Origin: Saccharomycopsis crataegensis
Lineage: Eukaryota > Ascomycota > Saccharomycetes > Ascoideales > Saccharomycopsidaceae
DNA length: 64,000 nucleotides
Direction: 5' to 3'
NCBI RefSeq assembly: GCF_037102585.1
Contig: NW_027043824.1
Span: 682,001 to 746,000, forward strand
How positions within the stretch are numbered: the stretch's first letter is position 1; the number at the start of each line of letters is the position of its first letter. The position numbers were made by a program, and so were the translations under genes. Positions 9,680 to 19,439 of the stretch are shown in pieces. The notes beneath the pieces are model-generated. The model worked only from the letters and a program-made list of their open reading frames with translations. It did no database searches and had not been told where the DNA came from.

Positions 9680-11437
9680 CTAAACACACTTGTAGCCCTT
9701 GTCCGAAATACGGACCTCCAAAGTCTGCAAATGACCTCCAAACACCGAATTGGTCAACCTTACAAAGAAATGTTTCTTGTCGTAGCCCACTTCTCTAATA
9801 TCCTGCAAATTTATCAACCTCAAACGCCTGTCATCATTTTTATAAGCGTGGATTTCATACTTCTGTAATCGTCGCTGCTCAAATTCAATGTGTCGGTCAA
9901 TGATAGCAAGTGTTTTAGCAAAATCCTTCTCATGATTTTGTTCCACAAAGCTTTTCCGATAATTCTGGAGTTTTTCAATCTTTCTAACGCTGTGCTGGGT
10001 TAATTTCCTGATTCTTTGTTGTTTAAATGCTAATTCTCTCATTCGTAGCTGCTCATTGATTTCCATCCGTTTACTATTGATTTCAAACGGATTGGTGGTC
10101 TTTGATAGAAAAAGCCTGGTGGGAATTCTATTGGCCCATTGCAAGCTCAAACATGGCACTGTTCGATTGAATGCCATCACAGGCTTAGGCAAATTCTGAT
10201 TCTCTTCTTCGTCCTCATCGATATTATTGCGCTGGCTCCTATACGAGGGATTCCCAGTTATGTCTACGGATTTCTTCACATACTCACTCGATTCCGATGG
10301 GGCAAATATACAAAAACGCCCATCTCGTGAGCCACCACTGAATTTAGACAATTGATGGGAGTCAATTTGATCTTTACTAATCTCGAACAAGTCCCACCCA
10401 TGGAGCCATCCGAGTTGATAATCCCGATCAAGACAATCTATTTTTTGCAAACCCTCATTTTCTACTGGGATCGAGGTCACTTGGTTAGATATCACTACTG
10501 CAATGCCAAACTTTTCTGCAATTTTCTGCAAATGCCCGTATAATCTGTCAAGATATAAATTGACATCGACATTGTAATTCCATTGCTCTTCAAATGTCAG
10601 GTTCTCTTTCGCGCCACCACCGTTCAAACCAGACCTAAGATGATGAGAAATACTATCGATTATCAAAATTTTAATGGACTTATCTCGCGATAAAAGTTTC
10701 GGTAGTTGATGGAAAAGTAAAAGCTCTGATTGCTGGTCCCAGTTTTTACTGATGAAATGAGAAATGATATTTTCTAGAGCCGGCCCTGCTTCTTCTGGAT
10801 CCCCCACTTGTTTTGTGAAATTAGAATTGTTCAAAAACATTTTTTTTTGTAATTGGATGATTCGGGTGATCGGGAGCATTGCCTCAGTGGATAAGAAGAA
10901 CACTTTTGCCTTGGTTTTGTCAGTGCTGAGCCCACCCATAGTTTCAGGGATTTGACAATAAAGAGCCAACTGTATGAGGAGCTGGGTTTTCCCACTGGAG
11001 CTTTCGCCGGAGATTTCCGTGACATAACCTAAAGGGATGCCACCTCCAAGTATTTTATCCAATTTCAAACTTCCTGTGGTGAACCTCTTGGGAGTTGAAG
11101 TCATCGGATCCACATTACTACTCTCTTTGTGAAGATCATTAGCTTCTTTCAGGCATGCACCATCATACCCTTCAATCTTCAATTTCACATCAATTTCCTT
11201 GTTCAAAATATCCTTTAACACGATAAAGTCTTTGGAAGTCATTGCCGATTTTCCATGAAGAGCTGTACCTTGGTAATGTTTGGCTAATGATAAGCTGGTC
11301 ATCTCCACTAGGTCCTTGACTCCTTTGGTCATGATATCGACAGTAGTGATCTCATATTTCTGGAAAAAGTGTAAGAACCGCGAGAACTCATCCCGCTCAA
11401 ATAATTGGGAGCTAGGGAGCTGGCTATTGAGATCCAT
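9680..11437 (-). CDS. RAD57: Rad57, Rad51 paralog for recombinational repair
   Basis: This 585-residue RecA-fold ATPase matches Rad57, which pairs with Rad55 to stabilise Rad51 filaments during homologous recombination in the nucleus. Walker A is GESSSGKT at residues 144-151, preceded by LDKILGGGIPLGYVTEISG. Walker B is KILIIDSIS. The Rad57-like start MDLNSQLPSS is the first ATG. The usual core runs to about residue 450 (VPCLSLQWANRIPTRLFLSK). About 100 residues rich in Lys, Arg and Gln follow (MRELAFKQQRIRKLTQHS), then a terminal strand-like piece, HLQTLEVRISDKGYKC. The protein is thus well over 100 residues longer than baker's yeast Rad57 (460). It is divergent with ALG1 across 188 bp. Confidence 0.88.
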   Translation of the reverse strand: MDLNSQLPSSQLFERDEFSRFLHFFQKYEITTVDIMTKGVKDLVEMTSLSLAKHYQGTALHGKSAMTSKDFIVLKDILNKEIDVKLKIEGYDGACLKEANDLHKESSNVDPMTSTPKRFTTGSLKLDKILGGGIPLGYVTEISGESSSGKTQLLIQLALYCQIPETMGGLSTDKTKAKVFFLSTEAMLPITRIIQLQKKMFLNNSNFTKQVGDPEEAGPALENIISHFISKNWDQQSELLLFHQLPKLLSRDKSIKILIIDSISHHLRSGLNGGGAKENLTFEEQWNYNVDVNLYLDRLYGHLQKIAEKFGIAVVISNQVTSIPVENEGLQKIDCLDRDYQLGWLHGWDLFEISKDQIDSHQLSKFSGGSRDGRFCIFAPSESSEYVKKSVDITGNPSYRSQRNNIDEDEEENQNLPKPVMAFNRTVPCLSLQWANRIPTRLFLSKTTNPFEINSKRMEINEQLRMRELAFKQQRIRKLTQHSVRKIEKLQNYRKSFVEQNHEKDFAKTLAIIDRHIEFEQRRLQKYEIHAYKNDDRRLRLINLQDIREVGYDKKHFFVRLTNSVFGGHLQTLEVRISDKGYKCV

Positions 11438-11625
11438 TGGGTTGAATCATTTGAGTTACGCGATGACAGGGAGAAATTCCAATGTTTTTTTGCCCTCTTT
11501 AATTTTCGAGATCCGTTCACGTGGAGAAAGAAGCCGTTTTTTTCTTTGACAATAATAATAATAGAAGTTGATGGGTCGTCAATATACTTGGTAATAATAT
11601 ATCCACTAAATATATCCATTCATAT

Positions 11626-13110
11626 ATGATTGTTATTGAACAGATACTACGATACATCGCATGGCTAGAATACCCTAGCTGGGTGTGGGCGATTATCCTA
11701 GCGTACTTTCTGATCCCATTTGTTTTCTATTGGGTTCTTCCCTCGTTACACCAACGGCGATACTACCAAAAGAATGCCAATGATGACGCCTCCAACAAAC
11801 GCCATCAGGTCCTAGTGATAGTGCTTGGTGACTTAGGTCATTCTCCTAGAATGTTATACCATGTCAAGAGCCTCGTCCAACAGAAACAGTATAAAGTGCA
11901 GTTGTTTGGATACTTGCAGTCTACTCTCCCGCAATTCATCGTTGAGGGGGTAGATAATGGTGATATTGTTATTAATGAGATCTCTAATGGTCCAGAATCA
12001 AGAAGAGGTATCTTGGGAATGGTTACGAAAGTTGTGAGGCAACACTGGGTTTTGTTTCGCTTGTTATTCGCCAAGTCGGTGAAAAACTCCAAGTTTGTTA
12101 TTATCCAAAACCCTCCAATATTGCCAATTTTACACGTGGTAATAGTTTGGAAATGGTTGTATTCACCAATGACAAAAATTGTTATTGATTGGCATAATTT
12201 AAATTACTCAATCCTACAACTAAAGTTTGGTGGCGACAACCCAGGAAAAATTAAAAGTTTCCTCGTCCAAGTGATGAAGTTTTATGAATTCCAATTGAGT
12301 AAATTTGCCCGTTACAACTTGACAGTATCGGCAAACATGAAAGATTATCTTATTAATGCAATATACCCTGGGGCGTCTTCTATTGAAAAAACCGTGATTT
12401 CACGCAAGTTTATTGTCTTGCGTGATAGACCAGCCGATCAATTCAAAGTGTTGGATACTCAAGAACAAAGAATCACCATAATGTCCAAGGAATTCCAGCG
12501 TATTTTCTATGATAATATGGCGTTGCAAGATTTTGATTTTACTAAGGATGATAAAATAATCGTTAGCAGTACGTCATTCACAAAAGATGAAGATTTCAAT
12601 ATCCTTCTCGATGCCATGAAGAAGTATGATCAGCTCATGCAATCACAACCAGAGAACTATAATCTGAAGATCTTTTTACTAGTGACAGGGAAAGGACCAG
12701 AAAAACCCCAGTTTCTTAGCAAGATCGCCTCCCTTGAATTTTCTCAAAACATCGTCATTCAGAACCATTGGTTTACCGCAGCAGAGTATCCAAAGGTCAT
12801 ATCTCTTGCGGATCTCGCAATCTCTTTACACTTGTCGTCTCTGGGAATTGACCTTCCTATGAAAATCCTCGATTTCTTCGGATGTGGGATCCCAACCATC
12901 AGTGTGAAGTTTGCCACCATTGGGGAATTGGTGAAGGATGGGGTCAATGGGTATGTTTTGGACAATAATACTGATGATGAATTGTGCTCGATGATCTGTA
13001 AAACATTGACCAATGAAAAAATCTACCAAAAGATAAAGAATGGCGCCATTGAGGAGAGTAAACATAGATGGGACGATAATTGGAAGACTGTTTTGAATGA
13101 TATAGTATAA
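11626..13110 (+). CDS. ALG1: Alg1, chitobiosyldiphosphodolichol beta-mannosyltransferase
   Basis: This 494-residue protein adds the first mannose from GDP-mannose to GlcNAc2-PP-dolichol on the cytosolic face of the ER, an essential step of N-glycan assembly. An N-terminal membrane anchor covers about residues 15-38 (WAIILAYFLIPFVFYWVLP). The GT-B fold follows, with family signatures VLGDLGHSPRMLYHV, VIDWHNLNYSIL and LLVTGKGPEKPQFL, and the C-terminal LPMKILDFFGCG. In the last block the family has SSSG before (I/L)DLPMK. Here the third Ser position is a CTG codon, so it would be Ser if CUG is reassigned. It ends 152 bp from the convergent SIS2. Confidence 0.96.
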   Translation: MIVIEQILRYIAWLEYPSWVWAIILAYFLIPFVFYWVLPSLHQRRYYQKNANDDASNKRHQVLVIVLGDLGHSPRMLYHVKSLVQQKQYKVQLFGYLQSTLPQFIVEGVDNGDIVINEISNGPESRRGILGMVTKVVRQHWVLFRLLFAKSVKNSKFVIIQNPPILPILHVVIVWKWLYSPMTKIVIDWHNLNYSILQLKFGGDNPGKIKSFLVQVMKFYEFQLSKFARYNLTVSANMKDYLINAIYPGASSIEKTVISRKFIVLRDRPADQFKVLDTQEQRITIMSKEFQRIFYDNMALQDFDFTKDDKIIVSSTSFTKDEDFNILLDAMKKYDQLMQSQPENYNLKIFLLVTGKGPEKPQFLSKIASLEFSQNIVIQNHWFTAAEYPKVISLADLAISLHLSSLGIDLPMKILDFFGCGIPTISVKFATIGELVKDGVNGYVLDNNTDDELCSMICKTLTNEKIYQKIKNGAIEESKHRWDDNWKTVLNDIV

Positions 13111-13119
13111 TTAGTTACA

Positions 13120-13150
13120 AATTAGAATATATATATATATATATATATAA
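13120..13150. repeat. (AT)n microsatellite between ALG1 and SIS2
   Basis: This is an uninterrupted AT dinucleotide run of about 12 units in the short convergent gap. It may coincide with the 3' ends of both transcripts. Confidence 0.7.
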
Positions 13151-13262
13151 ATACAAAAATAAAATAACATTAATGAGTTAAAACAGCTATTATGGCAAAA
13201 TAAATCTATTAATTGAAATAAAAAAGTTTGTTATTTGTAGTCAGTGTGATTATTGTGAGAAC

Positions 13263-13395
13263 TCATGGTTCCTCGGAAATTTTGGTATTGTTTTGCATTC
13301 TTGTACGGGTATTAACTCTATGTAGTATAGGACTATCATCGTCGTCGCCGTCGTCGTCATCGTCATCTTCATCGTCGTCATCGTCATCATCGTCG

Positions 13396-13430
<35 letters not shown>

Positions 13431-14993
13431 GTCATCTTCATCGTCGTCATCTTCATCATCTTCATCTGTACGCATATTGCTATCATCTCCTTCCTCATCC
13501 AACTGTAATTCATCATTTTTATTCTGCCTTAGTCTTTCCTTTTCTTTACTTTCTGCTTTCTGGATATCTAGTTTTTGAGCCTCTTGCTTCTTTATAATCA
13601 CCATTAACTCCTTCTTTGCACTACTAGCAATCTCTTGAACCGTGGTCATCCCACCCATTCCGATATCTCCGCAAATCAAAACTTTCTCCACCGGCTTCAA
13701 AACATGGACCCAGGTGAAATTCTTGGCGATCATGTCAAGCTGAATCTTGGTCACTGGGTGGGTATACATAAACGTATTCATTGCCGGAGCAAATATTACC
13801 GGATTAGCAGGATTCCATACTCTCAAGATTGATGTCAACAAGTTATCAGCAATCCCATTAGATACTTTTGCTAAAGTGTTTGCAGATACCGGGGCAACCA
13901 CAAACACGTCGGCCCATTTACGTAATTCAACGTGTAACACCGGATCGGAAGTATGATGCCCGCCGTCGACCCACTCATCTTCGTCTCTCCAGACCTTGAA
14001 CTCTGCAGGAATCTTCAATCCTTTAACAAAATGTTCTGCAGATTTTGTGAGCACCACCTGAATCGACACTCGCTCTCTAGTGAACTGCTTATATAGCTGG
14101 GCAATCAATTCTGGAAGCTTGATCGTGGCCACCGATCCAGACGCCCCAACAAGAATATGGATCTTGTTGTCGTCTGTACGCTTAAAATACTGAGTAAATG
14201 GAACTTTAGGTCCTATTGGAGCGGTTTCAGGAACAATCGGCGCTTTGATTTGTCTGTTATTGCCAATACTAATAGTGCGCCGTATACCATCTTCCTTTGA
14301 CACTGTGCTGCGGCTTCTATCAGCACTGTTGCTCCTTGAGCTGGCAGCGCTGTTATTATTTGAGCGTGTCGGTCCACGACGAGGCACAAATTGCAAGGCA
14401 TCTGAGGCTATCACTCCCTTACTATTATTATTGTTGTTGTTCGATGCTTCTGACTGTAACTTACTCAATCCATTGGCTGCCCCACGCTGCTGCTGGAGTT
14501 GATGTTGAATGCGATTCTGGGACCATTGACCACCAATACTGATATTGGCATTGGAAGGATGAGCAGAGATAGAGCCACGACGTGATTTCTCCAAATCAGA
14601 AGGTTCATTGAACGATAACAGACTAGTTCGGCGTACGAGCCCTTCAAGGGATTCTGGGATCACATCCTGATCGCCGTATTCCAGAGGAAACGCTTCATTT
14701 ATGGGCGAAGCAAGCACGTTCTTCAAATCCACTCCGCCAGTTTCTGGGTTGGTAGTGGAGGAAGAGGCGGTGACGATGGTGTTTTCTGGTAGGGCGTTGC
14801 CGGTCTTTGAAGTTTGCTCATTCTTGAGGATCGGGGTTGGTAAAACACTCGACGAGTTGTTGACTTTTAAAGTGGGTTTTGCTGAAGGTTCAGAAACCGT
14901 AGGTTTCCGCAGGGCTTTCCGTGATTCTTCAGTCATGGCAAAATTGACAATGTTATCGGTTGTTTCCTCATCGATAAAAGGCGACGACGGCAA
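13263..14993 (-). CDS. SIS2: Sis2/Hal3-type phosphopantothenoylcysteine decarboxylase-like protein
   Basis: This 576-residue protein belongs to the Hal3/Vhs3/Cab3 group. These proteins combine coenzyme A biosynthesis (PPCDC trimer) with inhibition of the phosphatase Ppz1, and so affect salt tolerance. Residues 1 to about 270 are disordered and rich in Ser, Asn and Gln. The flavoprotein domain follows, with HILVGASGSVATIKLPELI, the conserved His in VLHVELRKWADVFVVAPVSA, the PAMN motif and CGDIGMGGM. After residue 480 a tail of more than 40 Asp/Glu residues appears (GAT/GAC/GAA codons, about 13333-13470), typical of Hal3 and Vhs3. I cannot separate SIS2, VHS3 and CAB3 orthology without alignment; the acidic tail favours the Sis2/Vhs3 type. 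Confidence 0.92.
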
Positions 14994-15228
14994 ATTTTTT
15001 TTTCTTTTTGTTTTAATTTTTTCTGTGCGTGGGGAGAGAAGGAGCCATTGGAGTGGGTCCTTTCATCGACTACACTAACAATCATAATAATTACGATGGC
15101 AATAATAATAATAATAATGGTACTCATTAAAATACTCATCATTATAATACTTATAGCAATATAATACAATTGTCACAAAAAAACATGAATACTCCTCTAA
15201 TCTATTTACAATCTATAGTAACACAGTA

Positions 15229-16314
15229 TCATCTTCTGTTGTGTGTGTCTTCAATTCTCCCCCCAATATCTTCAAAGGTTAACATCACATCTGGTCTGAA
15301 AGGCCAGTATCCAAACAACTTCGTAAGCTTAAAAAATTCCTCGGCACTCAAATCACGGGCACTCTTGTCCATGAACGGCTTGAAATCAGGCTCGTTCAAG
15401 AAAAATTCGGAGGCTCCAAACCCCAAAAGATCTATACTTTCTTTCAACGGAATCTTTGTCACAAGCAAAGTCTTGGTGATGTAGTCAAACTCGTCCAAAT
15501 TAACATCAGTTGGCACTTTCTTTGGTTGGAAGTCCACCACCGCCATCGAATCAGAAGCACTGAGAAACTGGTCCTTTTCGAGAATCACTGGATTACTTTT
15601 TTCGATAAACTCTTCAGGAAAGTGGCTCAAACCATTTCGTGACACTGCAAGAAGCTTAGCATCCGCATAAGCCTGGGCTTGAACGGTCATCCGGTTTCTC
15701 AATATTTTCCCCCTTTGGTACCCAAAAAACTTACCAGCCGAAGCAGGGTCCAACAACAGGAGCATCCGCACTCTACCGTATTTTTGGATCCAGTTCCTAT
15801 TACCAAAAGTATTCAAGTGTTGTACGGCAAGCTGTTCACCAAAACTGTTGGTATAATTGCAAGTCACCAAAAAGTTGGTATGGATATGGTCGTCGGACTG
15901 TTCTTCTGGAATGAAAGATTCCTTATTAAAGAAGTTGTGGTATGACTCCCATTTGTAAGGGTTCTCCACACAGATCTTGAGGTTGTACCTATGAGCGTCA
16001 TCGACTTTTTCATTGTACTTTTTGACCAAAGGGAATAGGTGCTTCTGGTAGAACGCTCGACATTTTGGGAATGGATCCATTACAATCTGGTTTCTTGGGT
16101 GCAAATACGACTGGAGAGCGGAAGGCAAGGCACCCTGGGGAGAGTACAAGTGGAGAACATTAAGTTTCTCTGGCTCTTTGTACATTTTCTTCAATTTTGC
16201 CTTGTCGAATATCTGGTGGTACGCATCGATGTCTATAAGATGGCTGAAGTTATACTTCCAGACCATTTTCCGGAAAAACTCCTTGCTGAACAACCTATCC
16301 GGGTGCACTGACAT
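15229..16314 (-). CDS. MTF1: Mtf1, mitochondrial RNA polymerase specificity factor
   Basis: This 361-residue protein matches Mtf1 (mtTFB), the partner of Rpo41 that melts promoters in mitochondria and belongs to the rRNA adenine dimethyltransferase fold. Diagnostic pieces are the start MSVHPDRLFSKEFF, NVLHLYSPQGALPSALQSYL, NFLVTCNYTNSFGEQLAVQ, NWIQKYGRVRMLLLLDP and FQPKKVPTDVNLDEFDYITK. Length fits the family (341 in baker's yeast). The start is the only upstream ATG. It is divergent with LIP2, also mitochondrial, across a shared 303-bp promoter with a TTA microsatellite. A CTG codon in MLLLL lies in a hydrophobic strand, which does not favour a Ser reading there. Confidence 0.93.
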   Translation of the reverse strand: MSVHPDRLFSKEFFRKMVWKYNFSHLIDIDAYHQIFDKAKLKKMYKEPEKLNVLHLYSPQGALPSALQSYLHPRNQIVMDPFPKCRAFYQKHLFPLVKKYNEKVDDAHRYNLKICVENPYKWESYHNFFNKESFIPEEQSDDHIHTNFLVTCNYTNSFGEQLAVQHLNTFGNRNWIQKYGRVRMLLLLDPASAGKFFGYQRGKILRNRMTVQAQAYADAKLLAVSRNGLSHFPEEFIEKSNPVILEKDQFLSASDSMAVVDFQPKKVPTDVNLDEFDYITKTLLVTKIPLKESIDLLGFGASEFFLNEPDFKPFMDKSARDLSAEEFFKLTKLFGYWPFRPDVMLTFEDIGGRIEDTHNRR

Positions 16315-16318
16315 TATT

Positions 16319-16332
16319 ATTTAGCAGGATTA

Positions 16333-16402
<70 letters not shown>
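16319..16402 (+). repeat. (TTA)n microsatellite in MTF1-LIP2 promoter
   Basis: About 25 ATT/TTA triplets begin a few bases upstream of the MTF1 ATG, within the shared divergent promoter and probably within the MTF1 5' leader. Length changes here could affect both genes, which is inference. Confidence 0.85.
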
Positions 16403-16404
<2 letters not shown>

Positions 16405-16617
16405 CCAAATAAGCTAATGATAATGAATGAAGAAAAGAGAAGAAGTAACTAAATTAATGATGAAAAAAAAAAAAAATTGACTGTTTTGGTTACGCAGCGA
16501 TGGGTTAAGCGAAAGAAAAGTCTTGCCATCATCAACGTTATCAATATTATCATTATTGTATTATATATTCTTTACTATCTTTATCTTAGATTAATAAGAA
16601 CTCATTTACAGGTTGGA

Positions 16618-17715
16618 ATGTTCAGACCATTATTTGCCCGCGTGGGCCCAACACTCAGGTGGGTCCGTCATCAAAGTACAGAAGCATGCCAGCTGACAAT
16701 TCAACCAAAAGCCGGCACTTCCACCACCCTTCGACATCTCCATTTCACAGACACTGTTAGCTACGAAACAGGGCTTGGGGTTCAGGAGAAGTTCGTTGCA
16801 GCAAATCTTGACTTCAAAAATATTCGCTCAAGGGCCTTGAGGCAAATTGAGGCCGTGAAATCGGGGAAGATGGATACCGACGAAGGCCCAGCTCAAGTAT
16901 CTCAATACGAAGAGAATTTGGTGGCCAAGATGTTGAAAGATATCAAACCTGGACCGTTAGTGCTTACTTTTCAGTTTAACCCAGTGTACACCGGAGGAAA
17001 ACGAGAAAAAGACTCTCATAGTGAGCAAGAGCTAGAAATTTACAATTTCAAAGGAGCCCATTACGTTCAGAGCAGTAGAGGAGGACAGGTGACTTATCAT
17101 GGTCCTGGCCAAGTGGTGGCATACTCAATCATCGATTTGAATGACTTCAAAAAACTCGATGCCAAAGAAGAACAAAATGAATTAACTTCTGACAATGATA
17201 TCCCTCAAATGTTGAAAAAAGATCGTCGCGCCCTTCCCCCACGTTGTTTTGTTAATGGTCTTGAACAATCCATCATCAATACCCTTTCCTCGGGCCACAA
17301 AATTTCAAGGAGCATGTCTGCTGCGTCTAGAACTCCATATGGCATAGATTCCTTCCGTACAGAAAATACCGGGGTTTGGGTTGCCGCAGACGCCAAAATC
17401 GCCAGTATCGGTGTCCATGTTCGTCGTGGCGTGACCTCCCATGGGGTTGCAATCAACGTCAATACCGATCTTGACTATCCTAACAAGTTCGTGATGTGTG
17501 GGATCGACAATGCCAAAACAACTAGCATGAAAGAGATTTGGGAGAAGGAAAACCAATCCAGAGAAGTTTCCATAAGAGATGTGTCTTACAGTTATGCTTG
17601 TGAGTTTGCCAAAGTGTTTGGCTTCAAACAAGTAGAGCATTATGATGTCATTGCTGAAAACTTCATCAAAGGAGTAGATGGGGCTTACAGTCATGGAATT
17701 AAAGAGATTTTATAG
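16618..17715 (+). CDS. LIP2: Lip2, mitochondrial octanoyltransferase (lipoyl synthesis)
   Basis: This 365-residue octanoyl-ACP:protein transferase moves octanoate onto GcvH and 2-oxoacid dehydrogenase subunits, the first step of lipoate synthesis in mitochondria. The signatures are SSRGGQVTYHGPGQVVAYSI and KIASIGVHVRRGVTSHGVAI, whose Lys is the family's conserved active-site residue. I place the start at the ATG of MFRPLFARVGPTLRWVRHQS, a typical Arg-rich targeting peptide; the frame is open further upstream but has no ATG. An insertion of about 40 residues between the two motif blocks (KLDAKEEQNELTSDND) is charged and probably a surface loop. Confidence 0.94.
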   Translation: MFRPLFARVGPTLRWVRHQSTEACQLTIQPKAGTSTTLRHLHFTDTVSYETGLGVQEKFVAANLDFKNIRSRALRQIEAVKSGKMDTDEGPAQVSQYEENLVAKMLKDIKPGPLVLTFQFNPVYTGGKREKDSHSEQELEIYNFKGAHYVQSSRGGQVTYHGPGQVVAYSIIDLNDFKKLDAKEEQNELTSDNDIPQMLKKDRRALPPRCFVNGLEQSIINTLSSGHKISRSMSAASRTPYGIDSFRTENTGVWVAADAKIASIGVHVRRGVTSHGVAINVNTDLDYPNKFVMCGIDNAKTTSMKEIWEKENQSREVSIRDVSYSYACEFAKVFGFKQVEHYDVIAENFIKGVDGAYSHGIKEIL

Positions 17716-18038
17716 ATTTTTTGATATTTGTACATATAATGTATTAGCTTTGGCCACCGGTACACTAATAAGATCTAGATCAAATACTATAAGGTGTGTA
17801 TATGAGTCAACCCTATGCCCTATCAACTCACTCAAGTAGGATATATATCAACCTGGAAAATTCCATAAATTTATTTAATTCAATACAACCGAAGCAGCGA
17901 ATATCGTTAGTTTACGCTCTCCAGGAATTCTGATTCATTAGATTCTCAATGAGGCTTGAAAATGGCCAGCATTACAATTTTGTTTCGTTGGTACCATACT
18001 TTTCCTTGTTACCATGATATCCTGACTAACAGATAAGT
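17716..18038. other. LIP2-BUD31 convergent intergenic gap
   Basis: This is 323 bp of AT-rich 3' flanking DNA between convergent genes. I see nothing beyond likely 3' untranslated regions. Confidence 0.5.
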
Positions 18039-18452
18039 TCACCCCCCAGAAGCACAACCATAGCACCCACAATTGATGCATCTCACTTTCTCTTCATTCT
18101 TGGGTACTCGACAAACGCATTTTTTTTCAAGACATCTCAAACAACACAACTTTTCATAACCCTGTTTCTTCCATTTGGCAATGAGTCCCGCATCGGCATA
18201 CTTCTGCTTCAATAACCATTGGTACAAGTCATTCGAGATGATTTTCTTCTTGTAATATAATTCATAAATGTATCGCGACCGTTGGTGATGGACACGGAGT
18301 ACCGCCCAGGAATGCTCGTTTTTATTTGACGTCTTGGTTAGTTTCGAAGCTTCAATGTCTTTCAATTCCGCTTCATATTTGTCGAGTTGCGACTTGATAT
18401 TATCGAACCCTTCTGGAGCAGCTTTCGTCCGCTTGGTTTTTATTTTCGGCAT
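18039..18452 (-). CDS. BUD31: Bud31 (G10) spliceosome component
   Basis: This 137-residue G10-family protein is part of the Prp19/Bact spliceosome complexes in the nucleus. It starts MPKIKTKRTKAAPEGFD, the canonical G10 N-terminus, and carries HHQRSRYIYELYYKKK, ISNDLYQWLLKQKYADAGLI and the Cys-rich zinc-binding end LCCLRCLEKKCVCRVP and RCINCGCYGCASGG. The open frame extends six codons upstream without ATG. A pyrimidine-CAG sequence lies directly before the ATG and could be a 3' splice site of a 5'-UTR intron, but I see no matching donor. It is slightly shorter than the 157-residue baker's yeast protein, mainly in the Cys-rich loop. Confidence 0.96.
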   Translation of the reverse strand: MPKIKTKRTKAAPEGFDNIKSQLDKYEAELKDIEASKLTKTSNKNEHSWAVLRVHHQRSRYIYELYYKKKIISNDLYQWLLKQKYADAGLIAKWKKQGYEKLCCLRCLEKKCVCRVPKNEEKVRCINCGCYGCASGG

Positions 18453-19439
18453 TCTGAAACAGAAATTCAAAACTTATATATTAGAGAGTTTGTACAAATT
18501 TTAAGCTACAGTAGTCATAGACCATCACATAAGGCTGGTTGAAATATTTTTTGCAGTGCATCGATGGATGTTACCCGGCAACATCACAAAATATGTCAAT
18601 TTTCGCTCCATGTTTTATTTACCACATATTGGTTGGTTTTTCATTCAATCTGACGATATTTGACAATTAATATGACCAATGGCGGACTAAGAGATTTTAT
18701 GTTGGACTTCAAGGCAAATTTAGACGTGATGTTTTTCTAATGGGAGATCTATGAGATGAGCTTCCTAAGCGAAATTCTGCTATGAAATGAGATCAATTTT
18801 AAAAACGATTCCGTTTATTGTTAGTTCAATATTTTCAGATAGATTCTTCTGAAATACTACCTTTTTTTTTTATTTACAGTTGGGTCAAATGAACTGTGAT
18901 AATTGGTCATAGTTTGAGGACTCTAAATAGCATTTGGTGAAAATAGAGAGAAAAATTGCATCAATGAGGAGATTCATGTGAGGGAGTTATATTAATGGCG
19001 ACGAATTATGGATGTTCATGTCCAGAGAATTCTGATCCAAAAATCATCAAAATAAAGAAGTTTTCTGGCTCAAAGTAGATTTTTGTGGCACCCTTTTCTC
19101 CCTTTACAATACAAGAGAAGAATTTACTGTTTCTTACAATTATATGTTAAACCAAACCTGAATTAAGCTAAAGGGAGCATTACACCGTCAAATATATTCG
19201 AGCTTATTATTGGATACGGTTGATAAATAGTATAAGTATTATTCTGAGATAATTTAAAAGCTCTTTACGACGATATTGTTACTATTTAAAAGATTCATCT
19301 TTTCTATTGTACTTGAAGTATGGAAATTTCCAGAGTTGATAAATTTGAGCTTTAGAAGATGGTCTAAGAATTTTGAGAGTCATGGGTCGGAAATATTGCT
19401 TTTTGCTCCGACCCTCGACAGATTTAGTGATATATGAGC
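18453..19439. other. Intergenic DNA upstream of BUD31
   Basis: This is about 1 kb with stops in all frames and no recognisable element. It contains the BUD31 promoter at its left end and runs into the tandem array. Confidence 0.4.
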
